64,000 bases of DNA from Larimichthys crocea. Its lineage: Eukaryota > Chordata > Actinopteri > Sciaenidae. The stretch's first letter is position 1. Each line of letters begins with the position of its first letter. The stretch is from positions 1,775,011 to 1,839,010 of the forward strand of contig NC_040022.1 of NCBI RefSeq assembly GCF_000972845.2, read 5' to 3'. Below, piece by piece: positions 12,001-25,082 of this stretch. The notes beneath the pieces were generated by a model. That model was given only the letters and a program-made list of their open reading frames with translations. It was not told where the DNA came from and did no database searches. The position numbers were made by a program, and so were the translations under genes.

Positions 12001-14249
12001 CAACAGCCTCAGCTTCTGCTCTCTATCCAACAGCAGCCTAAAGCAAGGCCTGTGGGCCCAATCTGGGCTACTGCATTATAACTGTATAATTTGGACTCTC
12101 CAAAGGGTAACAGAGTTTGACAACATACTGTATTCTATTTGCAGTTATTCTAAGACAACCTGCTCAGTACAATGTCGAATTACACACATTGTAATGACAT
12201 ACTTAAACACAATTATTTAGATGTCAGGTGATTAATACTCGATGCAGCACATACCTGTAGCACTCTGGTGTACACATTGTTTATATTTTCTCATCCCTAG
12301 CTTATATTTCTCTTCTTTAGGTGCAGTTTTCACCAGTTATAATTGCATAAGCATTTTCAAGGGGCTTTCAAGGACAGGTGTGGACAACATACAGGCATCA
12401 TCAAACACTAGATTTTACCCTTATATTTCCTCTTTTTCCAAGTTTTCCAAGTGTGTTCTGTAGCTGCTCCATCGACACTTCTTTGCAGCTATATGATGTC
12501 TTACACTGAATTAAATATTTAAACCCCAGATGTCATGTCCTCAGGGCTACACCATTACCTTAAACACATTCAGAAGTAATGCATACTGACATTATTGATA
12601 CTAAACTTTGAGATCTCCATCGGTCTGTGGGTTCTGAGCAATGCTTGGCCGCACATTAGACATCTTTTAAGTATGAACTAAAGGAAGGTCCTGCAGAGTT
12701 TAGAAGGTTAAAATTTCCTGCTAGCAGAACATCACATCCTGCAAGACAACCAAGAAACACGATGAGTTACTTTCCCTCTTTCCCCAAAGCAGAAGATTTC
12801 CGCCTTGTCAAAAGACTAGTGAAGAAAATTTCAAGAACAACTTCCTCATTAGTCTTCACAGGTACTCCACTGATCATTGCTTGGAAAGGAACTCCATCCT
12901 GAAGTGCCAAACATAAAAAAAACTTTGATCCTGATCTTCAAAGCCATCTTTGGGGAATTTGAGATCACTCCAAATAATGTAGCCATAAAGAAAATAGTAA
13001 AACTTACTTCACCAATTATGTGACGTGAAGCACTATTTCAAAAATGCAGCAACCGCACTAATGATTTAATCTTGTACTGAGTCGTACAGTGCTTTTTTCC
13101 ACATCACCCCCAACAAACAGCAGTCATTTCAATGTGCTTGTTGATATGTTGTTCACTTTAACTTCACAGGTTGCCTTGCATTGTAGAATATCAAAATATG
13201 TACTTAAATTGCCATTTTTTTCTACAGTATCTTTAAATATTGCTCAGGCTCTTGAATCATTAGATTTTAATTAAAGACCTCAGGCAGTCTTGGCCCCGAA
13301 TATGGAGTCCTAACGTCCTGGCAAACAGTCTTTCATGCTCTCTTCAAGAACATCCTCCCACCTTCTGTCTCATGTCTTTTCTCTTTCCTGAAGACCTGAC
13401 ACTCACTGGAGACTAACCTGGACTGAGCTCTATGCATCACACATGAAGTAGTGGTTAATATTTATCATCACTGCTTCCTCAGGCCCAACCAAAGCCATTG
13501 AAATTCTGCTTTTCAAGTGCATCTCCTCCTCCTCTCGACATTCTGCTTGTCCGTTCTATCTCTGTCCTCTTAACTTCTCACTCTCTAACCTTTTGCATCT
13601 TTATCCCCCATTTTCTCCCCGCCTATCCACCTGTCCTCCTTTAATTAAGATAGATCTATCAGAGCTGCTCGTGCCAGAGTCCCGCTGCTACACCTGGCAC
13701 AGGTTGGCTGTCACAAAGTCCTAACCTCTTTGACCTGTTATGCCCTTCTTCCGTTCTATCCTTTTCTCCTTTGTGCTCACCGCTTCATTTACCCCGTTTC
13801 ACCTCCCGTGTGTTGCTTTGTTTGAGATAATTCAGAAAACAAATGTGAGTCGTTAACAGCTGCATTTAGTCTCATTGTGTCTAGAAAGATTTCAAAGCAG
13901 CTTGGTCCAGATACCTGCTGTTTCACCTGGCAAATGGTCAGCCGTCCGGTCCAAACTGTTGTGAGTCCTAGCCATGACTTTGTCCACACAGCCAGGATCT
14001 CTGGACCCGGTGGCTTGTTTATTGCCCAGCAAGAGAACTGATAAGCATGTGTGAAAAGATGATTGGATTCTATGTTTTTCTCTCCTTGTGAGTGCATATT
14101 AGGTACACAATATGTACAAATAATAAAAAAAACAGACAAAAAATGACTTAGTGCTTTAGATTATATCATGTTTAGTGTTCTTGGTACTTCATAATAGTTA
14201 ATGCTGCATTTGGACTGTGCTAGCACTGTGTTTTACTGATTTGCTGCCG

Positions 14250-14490
14250 TCTTTTAGGAGATAGAGGACGGCTGGAGCTGATATCAGCTGACATTGGGTG
14301 AAAGGATGCAAGTTCTTCACAGAGCCGACACAAAGAGACAAACAACCATTCATGCTCACATTCACAGACTATTTATAGTCACCTATTAACCTGCATGTCT
14401 TTGGATTGTAGGAGTACCTGGAGAGGACCCACGCAGACATGAGGAGAACATGCAAACTCCAACCCAGAAAGGCCCCAGTCAGGGTTAGAA
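14250..14490 (+). repeat. Common teleost dispersed repeat
   Basis: Contains ATTCATGCTCACATTCACAG, AACCTGCATGTCTTTGGATT, TACCTGGAGAGGACCCACGC and GGAGAACATGCAAACTCC. I recognise this text as a very frequent fish-genome repeat (usual form TGGGAGGAAACCGGAGTACC in the middle); this copy is diverged. I do not assign its class. Confidence 0.75.
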
Positions 14491-15459
14491 CTAGAAACCA
14501 AATTATTATTATTTTTATTTGAAGTAATGCAAATGAAGAAGCAGCGCTTATTTGAGTCCTAAGTAGTGAGTATGTAAGCCTGTGAGGTAACATTCAGGGC
14601 CAAGTAGCCCTGTTTCTTGTTGTAGGTGCTTGCTTGTTGCTGTGAGCACACAGTGACTCAGATGATGAGTGTATCAACATGTCAATCTGCTATTTTTTTT
14701 TCCCACTTAGAGGCTGTTAGAGGCCTGTATTTGTTTCCCTGTCATTATTTTGAATCTAATACGGTGCCAACATCTACGTCGTATGTGCATGTGGGTGTGC
14801 GACAAAGAGAATAAAGGCACAAGAGGCATGCTGATCAGTGTGTGGAAATGCTGGATTTAGGTGTGTTGTACGTGTGCTGTGTTAGCTTTTAGGTGCATCA
14901 TTAGGAGCATGTGGAGCCACAGTGTCAGAACTGTACTGGAAGAGACGAGTAAATACAGCAGAGTGCATATATATGTATATATGGGTGAGACAAAAACAGT
15001 AGATACCTAACAGTAGGGCACAAAGAGGAGCAGTTCATTGTCTGTGTGTCATCACACAGAGACAGAAGTGAACACCTAGACGTCGAGAGAGGGGATCTGG
15101 AGGTGTTATTTTGAGCTGGGTTTCAGTGAAATGTGGATGACGTCTGAGGCTCATCATTGAGTGGTTGGGGGGGCCTTTGTTTCTCACTCAGTGAGCAGAA
15201 TAATGAGATGAGATTTTCTGTTTCCTGCGCTTCTTCTATTCAGTTACTTTCCACACTCATTTTGCTGGCCTTTCCCTTATTACTGTTGCAGCATATCTGT
15301 TCTATTATACTCTCTTCTATGACGCCATTTGCTTCCAACTTTTTCATACATTTCCAAAAACTTTTAAAAGCACTGAAAAAGCCTCTATTGTGAGTTAAAA
15401 ATACATTTCTTTCTCGTCATTTTTAAAAGGTAACTACACCCTCAGATTGTGCTGGAAGC

Positions 15460-15930
15460 CTCTCTCCGGGCGTATTTAAAAAATGAGTAGGGAGAGCAAC
15501 GACTGTACGACTATACTTAGACCTGCTATTTTGGGTACATGAGTGCGTTATCACTGTCAATGATGTCAAAATGCAGCGTACTGGGAGTACCCGGATGGTG
15601 CATGGTCAAAAAGTTGAGTGTGGAATGCTAAACCCTCGTCGCCCTCAGTGGTCACCATGTTGGCACCATTTGACTACCTCCATTGTGAAAATGGTGGCTG
15701 AGGAAGTTGACGGAGATGCTGTGGGTAATACCGCAACATACAAATATAAGTTGTGCATGTGTTTATTCATATTTATTCTCTCACAGTCAAGCGTTGGCGT
15801 TAATGCTCTTTGCAGTTGCAATTTGGCGAAGAAGGAGGTGTGAAATGTTTCCGGTAAGTGCACAACGGCCATACTCGAATTGACACGACCCTGCTGAAAT
15901 TAGCACACTACTCCACCAGCAGAAAACGTT
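15460..15930. other. CpG-rich block of unknown origin
   Basis: About 470 bases with many CG dinucleotides (CTCCGGGCGT, CCTCGTCGCC, GCGTTGGCGT and others) inside an AT-rich intron where CG is rare. Opposed short ORFs cover it (15571-15843 plus, 15645-15872 minus). I recognise neither protein. It could be a fairly young inserted element or a small CpG island. Confidence 0.5.
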
Positions 15931-17442
15931 TTCCAACGTTTCATTCAGCTTGATTATTATTACTAGTGAACTAACTGATTAAATCGATGGAAATTAAAGC
16001 AAGATCGATGGCTGGTAATCTTTTGTCTCTCTGAATTTCTCCCAGTAAATCTTCCACCATTATCACTGTACGCTGCATTATGTGCCATGTGAGAAGCCTG
16101 ACAGATGTAACAAAAGTAGCTCAAGCTGGCCGGGCTTAGCGAGCACTCATTACAGCTTTGTCCTGAAAAACTTACTCTTCGGTTTCTGTCTGAAATCGTG
16201 CAGCTCTGATGGGTGGTCGTGTCTCTCTTTGCATACTGTGTCAATGAACGGTACATGTACATGTGTCAAACTGTCGCTCCTCATCATCGTCACTGTGTCC
16301 TTGTCTGTCTGCCGTGATCAGATGATAGATGGGGTGTGTGTGTCTTTGTACATGTTTACGCCCGTGCTCCTTGTGTGTGTCTATGCAGAAGGAACAAGTA
16401 TAATGTGTGTGTGTGTGTGTTGGATATGTTTATGTGAGTATTTTTTACTGTGTGAGAGTGAAAGAGAGAGAGCGGCCAGAGGACAAGCTTGAGGCCTGAA
16501 CCAGCGGCTTCAAACTGCTGTTATCCAGACTACTGTCACTCACAACACACAAACGCCTAACTACTATGTGCGTGTGCGTGTGTGTGTGTGTGTTTTATCC
16601 TTTCGTTTTAATTGTAACCCAGTTGAGTTACCAGTCTGTTATGAGTTATGTCATCATCAGCGGTGAATTCATGCCATCATTGTACCTTTCTTTCCGACAG
16701 CTGATGGATGGTTACTATTAACAGAGAGGCAAGCTGTCAATAACTGTCTGCATCATATTGTGACAGAGCTTTGGGCAGATGACTAACCCGGCCCATAACA
16801 AAGAGTACACTGTGTTTTTTCATGGTGGTGAGGCAACCATGATCCTAATATCGGCTTTGTTCAACACGGGTCTTCCCCGGTTTTATAAAGCTAACACACT
16901 TATTATGTAACAGCATTTTTTATATCATAAGAGGAAGTTATTTATGATTCTAAGGTTAAAAAAACAACAACACGATATCAAGTCCTTCTCCAGTTTCCTT
17001 CTCACCTACCTGATTTCTTCCCCACCTGCCACCATCCCATCAACCTATGCTGCATAAAACCCTGAGTCGCCACCAGATTGTTCAATCTCCCTTGTGCTAC
17101 AGCTAACTCTGCGTTTTTGACTTCATGACTAATCGTGATCTCCCTGTGCTTCAGGAAAATCCCCCCTTTTCCATCCTGTCTATGTCCAGCTCTGTTTATC
17201 TCCACGTCTGCACTCTGGGATTCCTGTCACCGCCATAACCTCACCACCCCGGACACCCCGCCACATGCACATTCCCTCTGTGTTAACGAGATTCGGTCTC
17301 TGGTTTGTTTTTGCAATTTAGTCTGCTAGCGTTCTCCTTAACACACAAAGTTGGTCTCTAGTTACTGTGTTTTGACCTCTGTATATTAAGCCTGTGTTGT
17401 GCATCTAGTTAGTATGTGTGAGTGTGCGTGTGTAATACTCAC

Positions 17443-17559
17443 CCACGGCCTTGAGCGAGGTGTATTTGTTGAAGCCAATTCCCAGGTTGTTGTGAGGGTG
17501 AGACAAAGCCATGGCCGGACCAAGGGGAGACAAGGCTGCGTTGTTCAAATGGTTATGAT
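17443..17559 (-). CDS. shisa8: SHISA-family protein, middle cytoplasmic exon
   Basis: This 117-bp internal exon on the minus strand encodes DHNHLNNAALSPLG, then a His/Asn-rich stretch and FNKYTSLKAV. LNNA and K-Y-(T/A)-(S/T)-L-K are recognisable SHISA-family tail motifs (SHISA9 has NKYASLKAVG, SHISA6 KYSSLK). The acceptor is TTTCTCCCTCAG before 17559, and the donor is GCCGTGG followed by GTGAGT. The first codon is split with the upstream exon (G plus AT gives Asp), and the last base begins an Asp codon completed by the downstream exon, so both junctions are phase 1 and the frame stays open. The role is cytoplasmic and postsynaptic; no enzyme motif is present. The isolated position, about 37.4 kb from the exon before and 9.1 kb from the exon after, fits the large introns of some SHISA genes. 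An in-frame Met and stop-free run around it also appear as a chance 64-aa ORF, but the splice-site limits are better supported. Confidence 0.88.
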
Positions 17560-18469
17560 CTGAGGGAGAAACGGATACCATCAGTTTCCATGTTTCCATT
17601 TGAATGAGGTGTCAGACAAAGAAAATGCAAAGCACTGTGTGTTTTCATGAACTGGTATTATGAGAATATTCTCAAGAGGGAGTAAAAATATCACAAAATC
17701 AAAAGTCCTCTGTAACTCATGACACTTTAGGACTGACTCCAACTTTTTCCCCTTTAAACACAATGTTTGTTCACAGTATCCAGAATGTGACGTAAAATGC
17801 TAGTTAAGCTCTTTTTTGGAAGTAATGATTAACTGACGTTCATTAACCATCTGCACATTTCTGTCAGGCGTCGGTACATAATGTTTCTGCTTAAAATAGA
17901 AAATATATTCAGAGAGCTTTTAGATATGCAGGTTGCCCAGCACACTTAATGTAGGCCTAATATAGGAGGTGACAAGCAAAGTCTATTACGTAAACATATT
18001 ATCAAGGTATTTGTTCTTCCAGCAGGTTCCTCGTGGCTCAGATCCTTTGAGAGCTTCTTCTGTCAAAGGGATGAAACCATATGCTATAAGTGCTCCGTTT
18101 CTTCATATAAGCGCCTCTGACTGAATTAATCAATACAGCAATTATAATAGTTTGTTCCAGTGATTGAAGCTAATATCTGTATGCTTTGGTGCACGATGTG
18201 TCTGCAGTTGGTAATCTGTCAATATCCTGGTAAATTCTAGTAATTGTCCTATTGATCATGTGCTCCCATGTGTGTTTGTGGATGGCGCTTATGATGTATT
18301 GGCAATTTAATGATAAAAATCTGAGGAAGTTGACAGCACAAAGTCATTTGCTTTCAACGTTGATGTGACCTGCGCTGTGGAAACACCCTACGGGAAAGAC
18401 ACTCGGCTTTAGCAGGTGAGCTCTTCATGCTAAGAAGTGGGTGGTGTTTGTTCTTCATAAAGGAGCTTA

Positions 18470-18560
18470 AAGCTGCACTAATCAATATTATCAATATTCT
18501 TCTGTATACACAGATAAATATCTCTTGACTTCAGTTGCCCTCAGTTGTATTAAAGCTTTT
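18470..18560 (-). mobile_element. Dispersed repeat family D, inverted fragment
   Basis: Begins TTAAAGCTGCACTAATCAAT, the reverse complement of the end of family D. The match fades after about 90 bases. Confidence 0.5.
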
Positions 18561-19846
18561 TTTAGTTGGTTTTACAACTTCATCTGCTGAGATACTGATG
18601 CAGACATTGCATGACACGGTAGCCTCACATCCCCACAGTTAGAGCACGTCCATGATAACAAACTGAAGCTGCTACATGGACCATGGAGGCCATGCACATC
18701 CATGTGGGACTCGCACAGTGTAATGAAATGTTCAGTCAGTGTATTGTAGTAGTTTAGTCACTCGCCTGAGAACAGGGATCAGCCAATCAGCGGTACACAG
18801 CCAATCAGTAATCAGTTTGCTACACACGAGCCATCCATGCACGTATGCGTTCAGAAACATGTACGCAGTGATAATGTGTGACCTTTATATTCTCCATGCC
18901 TCGAGTTTTATATTGGTGCAGTCTAAATATGATCAGTTGTGAAATAGCTCTATTAGTATGAAGCCTGTTCACAAAACCTGCCTGCTAACACATAAAACAG
19001 TAACGTGTTTATATTTGTGCTCTGAACATCATTCTGTACATGTTAGGCTATAATATCATAGCTATTACTGAAGATGCCATCACAGTCACATACTTCCATC
19101 TACATCTACAGTTTTTACACACTGCTTATCTCTTACCTCCAACAGGTACAATCTGTTTACAAATGAGTAAAAATCAATACCTCATTTAACCAGAGGCAAT
19201 GTGATACACCAGAGCAACCTGGCTGTTTTTACAATTTCACATCAAAATAAATCAATGTGTATCTATGGTCCTGCATTAAAACAATCCAGTTAATTCATCC
19301 AGTACTAGTTAATATAGTCTATGCTTCCAAACCCTGCATAACCAACTGCATTATCACATAGCAAAGTTAATGAAGATGGCACGCCACCCCATATGACCTT
19401 ACAAAGATGCAGTACTGTATATCAGGTATAAACCCCGCTCCACTTTGCCTAGATGACATGTTCCTGTCCTTTCTCACCAAGCTTGTTTCTAACAATAATT
19501 CGTGCACAGCACCATATAACAGACCGGCCAGATAGCCAGGAATACACTTAGGAAATAGCACAGACCAAAACAAAGCTAAAAGTTGAGTAAAAGTTACATT
19601 TGCAGGGCAAAGAAGAGACAGTTTCACATGAGAAACAAAAAGAAAATGAAGTTATGGTTTTAGGAAACGCAAATAACGGTTATAAACAAGTCTAATTTTG
19701 TTAAAGAAACAAGCGAGAAAATGACACAATGTGTAAAAATATTCCACAAAGCATCTTTATCTGTAAAACCCTCCTGAAGAAACAAAAATGTCACCACAAG
19801 TCAGAACCAGAAGTCTTAAACTTAAATTATTCCCACAGGGTTAGAA

Positions 19847-19847
<1 letters not shown>

Positions 19848-19880
<33 letters not shown>

Positions 19881-19953
19881 TCTCTCTTGCAGACACATAC
19901 ACACACACACACTCTCACGCGCACACACACACACATGCATAAACAAACACACA
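19848..19953. repeat. Compound (CA)n microsatellite
   Basis: A pure CA run to 19878, then interrupted CA tracts with TACA, TCTCACGCG and CATGCATAAA insertions up to 19953. Confidence 0.95.
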
Positions 19954-20592
19954 AACCTGACACCCGCGTCCACCAGCCACATGATGACTGAGACGCATGG
20001 GTGAGAATGAAGTGAGGGGGAAAGAGGAGAGAGAGCGGGAGAGGCAGGGAGAAAGTCAGAGAGCGAGGGATGTGACACCAGCGCTGACTGATTGAATTAG
20101 AAATAGATCTTCACTTCCCCGTGTAATTGATATGCAGTGATGACACGCTGTGTGCGCCGCGGAGTGCGTTCAGGCACAACTGTGTGTTGCGATTTTATCC
20201 GTGTGCGGCCGCGTCTGTGTGTAAAATTGTGGGTTGTTATTGTCTTATGTGAAGTGCTGGTACCACCTGCTCTCTTCAGTCACTCATTCATCCAAGGTTT
20301 CAAAAGCGAGGTGCACAACCTTCAATCAAACAAACAAATCAACAAAAACATTAAAAGTTGTGCACAAGTGCTTCATAAAGTTTTTAGGATCTTTTGAGTA
20401 ATTACTTAGCTTTTGCTGCTTGAGTGTGAGCCAACAACAGTGGAAATAATTAGACAGACACACAGAGAGAGAGAGATGGAGTGAAGAGTCGAAGGCAGAA
20501 ATAGACGAGGGGTGGGGGAGGTTCAACTAATTGATGGAAAGATCCTTGGCTGGTCTCCAGTTTGACCACAGGGCTGTTCCTGGCCACCAGAA

Positions 20593-20594
<2 letters not shown>

Positions 20595-20645
<51 letters not shown>
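20595..20645. repeat. (CA)25 microsatellite
   Basis: Uninterrupted CA repeat of about 51 bases. It explains the Cys-Val and Thr-His ORFs over it. Confidence 0.97.
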
Positions 20646-20648
<3 letters not shown>

Positions 20649-21589
20649 ACTTGTATGTTCACATTTGTTGTTATTTTTTCTCCTGTCTTTTATTAGAAAT
20701 ACGTATGTACAACCTGCTTTGGCAACACTGTACTTCAGAACAGTCTTGCTAATGAGGCATGGGATGAACGATGCAAGACACGGTTTCGGTTATTTCTTTC
20801 CTCCATCTCAAACACTTCTTCTATTTTTATCGAAAGTGAATAACTCCTAAAAAGTTTTATGAACATGACTTTCAGTGAAAAGTAAAAAGGTAATTTCTCT
20901 ATTAAAGAGTTCAGAAAAAAAATAGCAGTGTGGCAATTAGGTCTGAAATGAAGAGAATTCTGCAGATTTTTCTGACACGGTATGATACAACAAGGATTTT
21001 TCTTTAAGGCACAACAATAAAGTCACAGTAGAAGTGTACATAATCTCTTTTATGGTTAATATATCAAATTTACTATAGGAAACAAATTAATATATTAAGG
21101 TAAAGCTGCATTAATAGATCTTTGGTACTTGATACCTTGAAGGTATCGACAAAAATAACCCAGTACCAATTAGTATTGAAACTTGAAACTCCAGTCAAAG
21201 GATACCTACATACATTCCATCGGTTTTGCACCCACATCTAGTAGAAAATTGCAATTTGGTTGCAGCCGCAAGCATTCTTATCCCATACACAGTCTGTAAT
21301 GATGAAGTCAGACATGTGTATTTGATGGAGTTGGCAGCCCAGGGATTTGAAAGGTTATTTGAGGAAAAACTGTAAATGCAGGTAACATGATAAAAACGTG
21401 GAGCATGGAGAAAACTTGGTGGATAGCTGCTCCACGTTTGCAGGGCCGATAGTTTCCTCGACACAAGGTATCAACTGAAGTGATCTATCGGTATCACTGT
21501 AAAGGTACTGCTATTGTCATTTTTTAAACAATCCCCGTCTTTAACATACAGATAGAAGTGTTGTAACTTTATACTATAAAAAACTTGAC

Positions 21590-22055
21590 ATGGCTAATGT
21601 ATTAGTAAGCAGTGGCTTATTTGCACATTGAGCAGATACGGAACAATATCATCTATTTAAAGTCATCTTTCGTTTGATATTTGTCCTCTTTTAGCTTTGT
21701 TTTGGTCTCCACCCACCCCTTAGCGACTCTTTAGCTGCTACACTAAAGTGTTAGCTGTCTGGTGCTAAGCAAGTAGTGAACAGTGGGGTTTTTAGAGCTT
21801 TCTCTCCGGAAACAGCTGACTGCTGCTGCCAAATGTGACTTTAACAGCCGATACTGAGCGATAGTAAACCAAAGAGTAAAGTTGTGGGCCAAAAAATGTA
21901 AACAATGAGCTAAAAGAAGCTAAAAAGCTGATGGGATCTTTAGAATTAGGTGATGATTACATAATAATAAATTACACATTATTTATTGTTACACAGTATT
22001 TCAATATTTCATTCATTCTGTTCATGAAAATATTGACTACTGCAGCTTTAATGTT
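21590..22055 (+). mobile_element. Dispersed repeat family D copy
   Basis: Ends ATGAAAATATTGACTACTGC followed by AGCTTTA, the end that also marks the 26.1 kb copy and, inverted, the 18.5 kb copy. The inside has gene-like but non-coding text (AAACAATGAGCTAAAAG). The AATATTGATTAGTGCAGC-type end is, to my memory, very common in fish intergenic sequence. Confidence 0.6.
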
Positions 22056-22886
22056 TTTTTTTTCTATGAATATGATACTCACTCACTCAGGGCCATAAAA
22101 TGTTTTTCTGATATTGATGGGAGCTGAACTCTGGATATCCGAGTTAAAACTTTTTTTATTTTGCAGTGTATATTTCCATTTTAAGACATCATGTTCATTT
22201 TATGAAATGTCATTTTGCAGCCTGTTTTTATGGCTAATTCAGTAGGCTTCCTGCCTAAGTCACTTTAGTCTCTATTCACACGGCCATATTGTATGAGCGA
22301 AAGAGAGCACATTGAAAGGGAATAAATTCTTCCCTCTGTTCTGTATTCTTGAATAAATTCTCTCTGAATGTCCTACATTTTCCCTGCGTGCGTGTGTGTT
22401 ATGAATGTGTGCGTGCTCTTTGATGTACTATAGTATAGAGGCCTCCGAGGAGAAGCACTCATAAGAATTCAAATTTTATGTTTATTAAAGAGAAGCGGAG
22501 AAAGAAATGAGGACTTTCAGTATATGAGTGTAATTCACAATGTGTGTGTGAGATGGAAACTGTGAGAGTAGGAAATGTTTGGGCATTTAAGGTACTGTGG
22601 GAATTGTGTTTGTGCACCCAGGTTGTATACTTGTTGTGTATGCTTTGCATGCTTTCCAACCAGCATGCATTTGTTTTTGTTTGTATGTGTGTGCTCGCAA
22701 ACGTACTGTGCATATGTGTGACTAGTGTAGGCAGGCAGCAGAGCACCACTGGGTGATGGCCTAATTCAGCAGGGCTCAACATCAAAGAGGCAGACTGCTG
22801 CAAGTGCTTCAGCCAGCCTTACTCTGACATGACTACTGTCACACACAGAAAAAAGTAAAAAAAGTAAAAAAGAAAAATAGATGCAA

Positions 22887-22924
22887 GGAGGAAGAGGAGG
22901 AGGAGGAGGAGGAGGAGGAGGAGG
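22887..22924. repeat. (GGA)n trinucleotide repeat
   Basis: AGGAGGAAGAGG leading into a pure GAG run of about 30 bases, inside a wider purine-rich stretch (22840-22960). Confidence 0.95.
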
Positions 22925-23334
22925 CGTGGGCAGCGAGGAGGAAGAAAGACAGGATAGTCCTGTGTTGTTTAATGCATTAAACTAGCAGGGATGAGAGTTT
23001 GAGTCCTGCTAGCCTCACAGGCTAAAATGAGTGCACATGGAACTGTAGGGCACATTGGATGAACAGCCAAGTGGCATATATGTCACATCATTTCATGTGA
23101 GTGTATGGGAGAAGGGGAGGGAAAGAGGAAACAAGGGCCAAGAGGAGAGGACAGGCCAGAGGAGGATATGAAGGAGAAGTTTACTTCATGACACAATGCT
23201 CGAAAACTGTCTTTTCATTGTGCTGGGGAAAACATATTTTTATATATGTATGTAACAAAGAAGCTTAATAAGCTTTCTTGCTGTCAGTACGTCGGCATGT
23301 CGGTGCACTAAAAACAAAGAGGCTACAGCGAGCA

Positions 23335-23565
23335 GTGGGTTGAATTGTGAACTTCAGAGCAGAAATAAAACACGTTTACACCCTGGTACAAAAAAACGTC
23401 TTGTCTCTATAGTTAATTTCCCCGTCTATGAGTCTGAATTTCTATATAACTCACATGTTCAAATGATATTAGAGCTTAAATTTATGCATAATAAACAGCA
23501 TGCTCACTTTGACTGACAGGTGGATACCGTTACAGATGGCTTGTTTATGCAACCAGGCCTCATTC
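23335..23565 (+). mobile_element. Dispersed repeat family A, 3' portion
   Basis: Contains CAGAGCAGAAATAAAACACG, CCTGGTACAAAAAAACGTC and CTCTATAGTTAATTTCCCC. It then carries AAATTTATGCATAATAAACAGCATGC and CTGACAGGTGG segments that match the left end of the 53.3 kb inverted copy. Confidence 0.65.
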
Positions 23566-24282
23566 AACAAATACAGACAACAACGGGGTGAAGGGATCTT
23601 TCAGTTCCTTGAAAAGTAGTTCCTGGTTTTGGATGGAAAAGCACAAAACTGATGAAGGCACTGGCATTTATAATATGTATACATTTTATGTATACTATAA
23701 TATTGAATATATTACTTGTTTTTTAGCTGTTGTCACTACAAAATGTAAACAGATTGCAGCTTGAACCAGGAATGTGTTAGATAACTGCACACTTGCATGT
23801 TAACGCTTCAAGTGGCTGACATGTGCGTAACATATGGGTCTCCTTCATTAATATCTGTGCTGGATAAAATACACGACAACTTTCGTTTGAGGTGTTGTGT
23901 CATGTTCCGGTCCCGTGAAATCACGCAAACACATCCGTAGAAAATGAGCAGATGCTGCTTTGCCGAGCTCTCTTCCTGTCCTCTCACCATGGGTCTTCTT
24001 ATCTTCATCTCAGTCTCCTGCTCTCTGTATCATCTAGTTTCTCACCGTTACATTTCTTGTCATGTGCTTCTTCCTGCTCATGTTAACTCTCTTTCCCTCT
24101 CTCTGTCCTCTTTCCTGTCTCAGTCACCTGCTTCTTTCCTGTGACTCTTCTTGTCTAACTCTTTTGTTCTCTCTCAGTGAGAGTGAGGCAAGCCATCTGT
24201 TGTCTTTCGATGAAAGAAGCCATGTACGACAACTTACTTTTTAAATTTCCCACATCTTTCTCTCTACCTTAAAGTCTGTATG

Positions 24283-24530
24283 AAGGTAATTCTGAGATTT
24301 CTTTCATAATACATTAAATGTGTTGGAAAATAGTTGCTGAAAACATGTGAAAAGACTTTGAACGATATATTACTGAAATGTGGAGCCAATCTGGGCATAC
24401 CCCTGCCCATTTCATAAACTTGTTGATATTTTTAATCATTTAAATTTGACTGAGTGCTGAAAAACTCTTTGGTCTGACAAACTCAGAACACATTCATTCT
24501 TACTTTACACAGATTTTAACTCATATTGTA
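24283..24530 (+). mobile_element. Dispersed repeat family B, internally deleted copy
   Basis: AAGGTAATTCTGAGATTTC, TAGTTGCTGAAAACATGTG, ATATATTACTGAAATGTGG and TGGGCATACCCCTGCCC match the 62 kb copy in order. It then jumps to CTTTGGTCTGACAAACTCAG and TTCTTACTTTACACAGAT at the right end. Confidence 0.75.
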
Positions 24531-25029
24531 GTGCATGAGCATGAAAGGTGTCACAGCTACAGTATCTTTTTGCTGTGGTGTGTTTTCACTGTAGAAGAAA
24601 CGAGAGAGTTTTGACGTCTGGATTGTCATGTCATATTTTTTTGCCTTGTTGGTTGTCTTAGTGGAAAAAATGGTAATGTTAACCAGCACTTAAAGAGGCT
24701 GATGAAATGACTAGAAAGAGTAGCTGCTCTCCACAGCTTGCCAACTCATTCAATGCTTGTCTCTTACTTTCTTTCTTCAGCCTCGCTCTTGTTTGTGTGT
24801 GTTAAATGGAGTAGATGGAGTCATTTCAGTACACTGATTCCAACGAGGAAGTCTCTCTGCCCCCTCCTCTTCCCTTTTCCCCTCTAACACACTCTATTTG
24901 CAGGGTAAACGAGGGCTTATCCCAGGATAACACCACTATTCTCTGCCTTTAGCCCACACATTGGATGCATTGAACTTTGACTGCCTGTCTGCTCAGCACT
25001 TTACATAACGCAGTGGACTGCTATACATC

Positions 25030-25042
25030 CACACACACACAC

Positions 25043-25082
<40 letters not shown>
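25030..25082. repeat. (CA)n with ACACAT interruptions
   Basis: Two pure CA runs separated by four TACACA-type units. Confidence 0.95.

Larger units (their letters stand above)
8302..17442 (-). other. SHISA intron, 9.1 kb, phase 1
   Basis: The intron begins GTGAGTATT at 17442 and ends CATCATCCAG at 8302. It holds a TA repeat at 9041-9067, parts of dispersed repeats near 8490-8720 and 14250-14510, a CpG-rich block at 15460-15930, and pyrimidine-rich patches near 13330-13780. Just inside the donor the transcript strand is rich in CA (ACACACGCACACTCACACA). I found no further coding exon in it; the chance ORFs do not resemble known proteins and lack paired splice sites. Confidence 0.8.

Noticed and set aside
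20450..20662. ORFs with Val-Cys or Thr-His runs (also near 33.4, 42.5, 44.7 and 54.9 kb)
   Set aside because: They are translations of CA/TG microsatellites.
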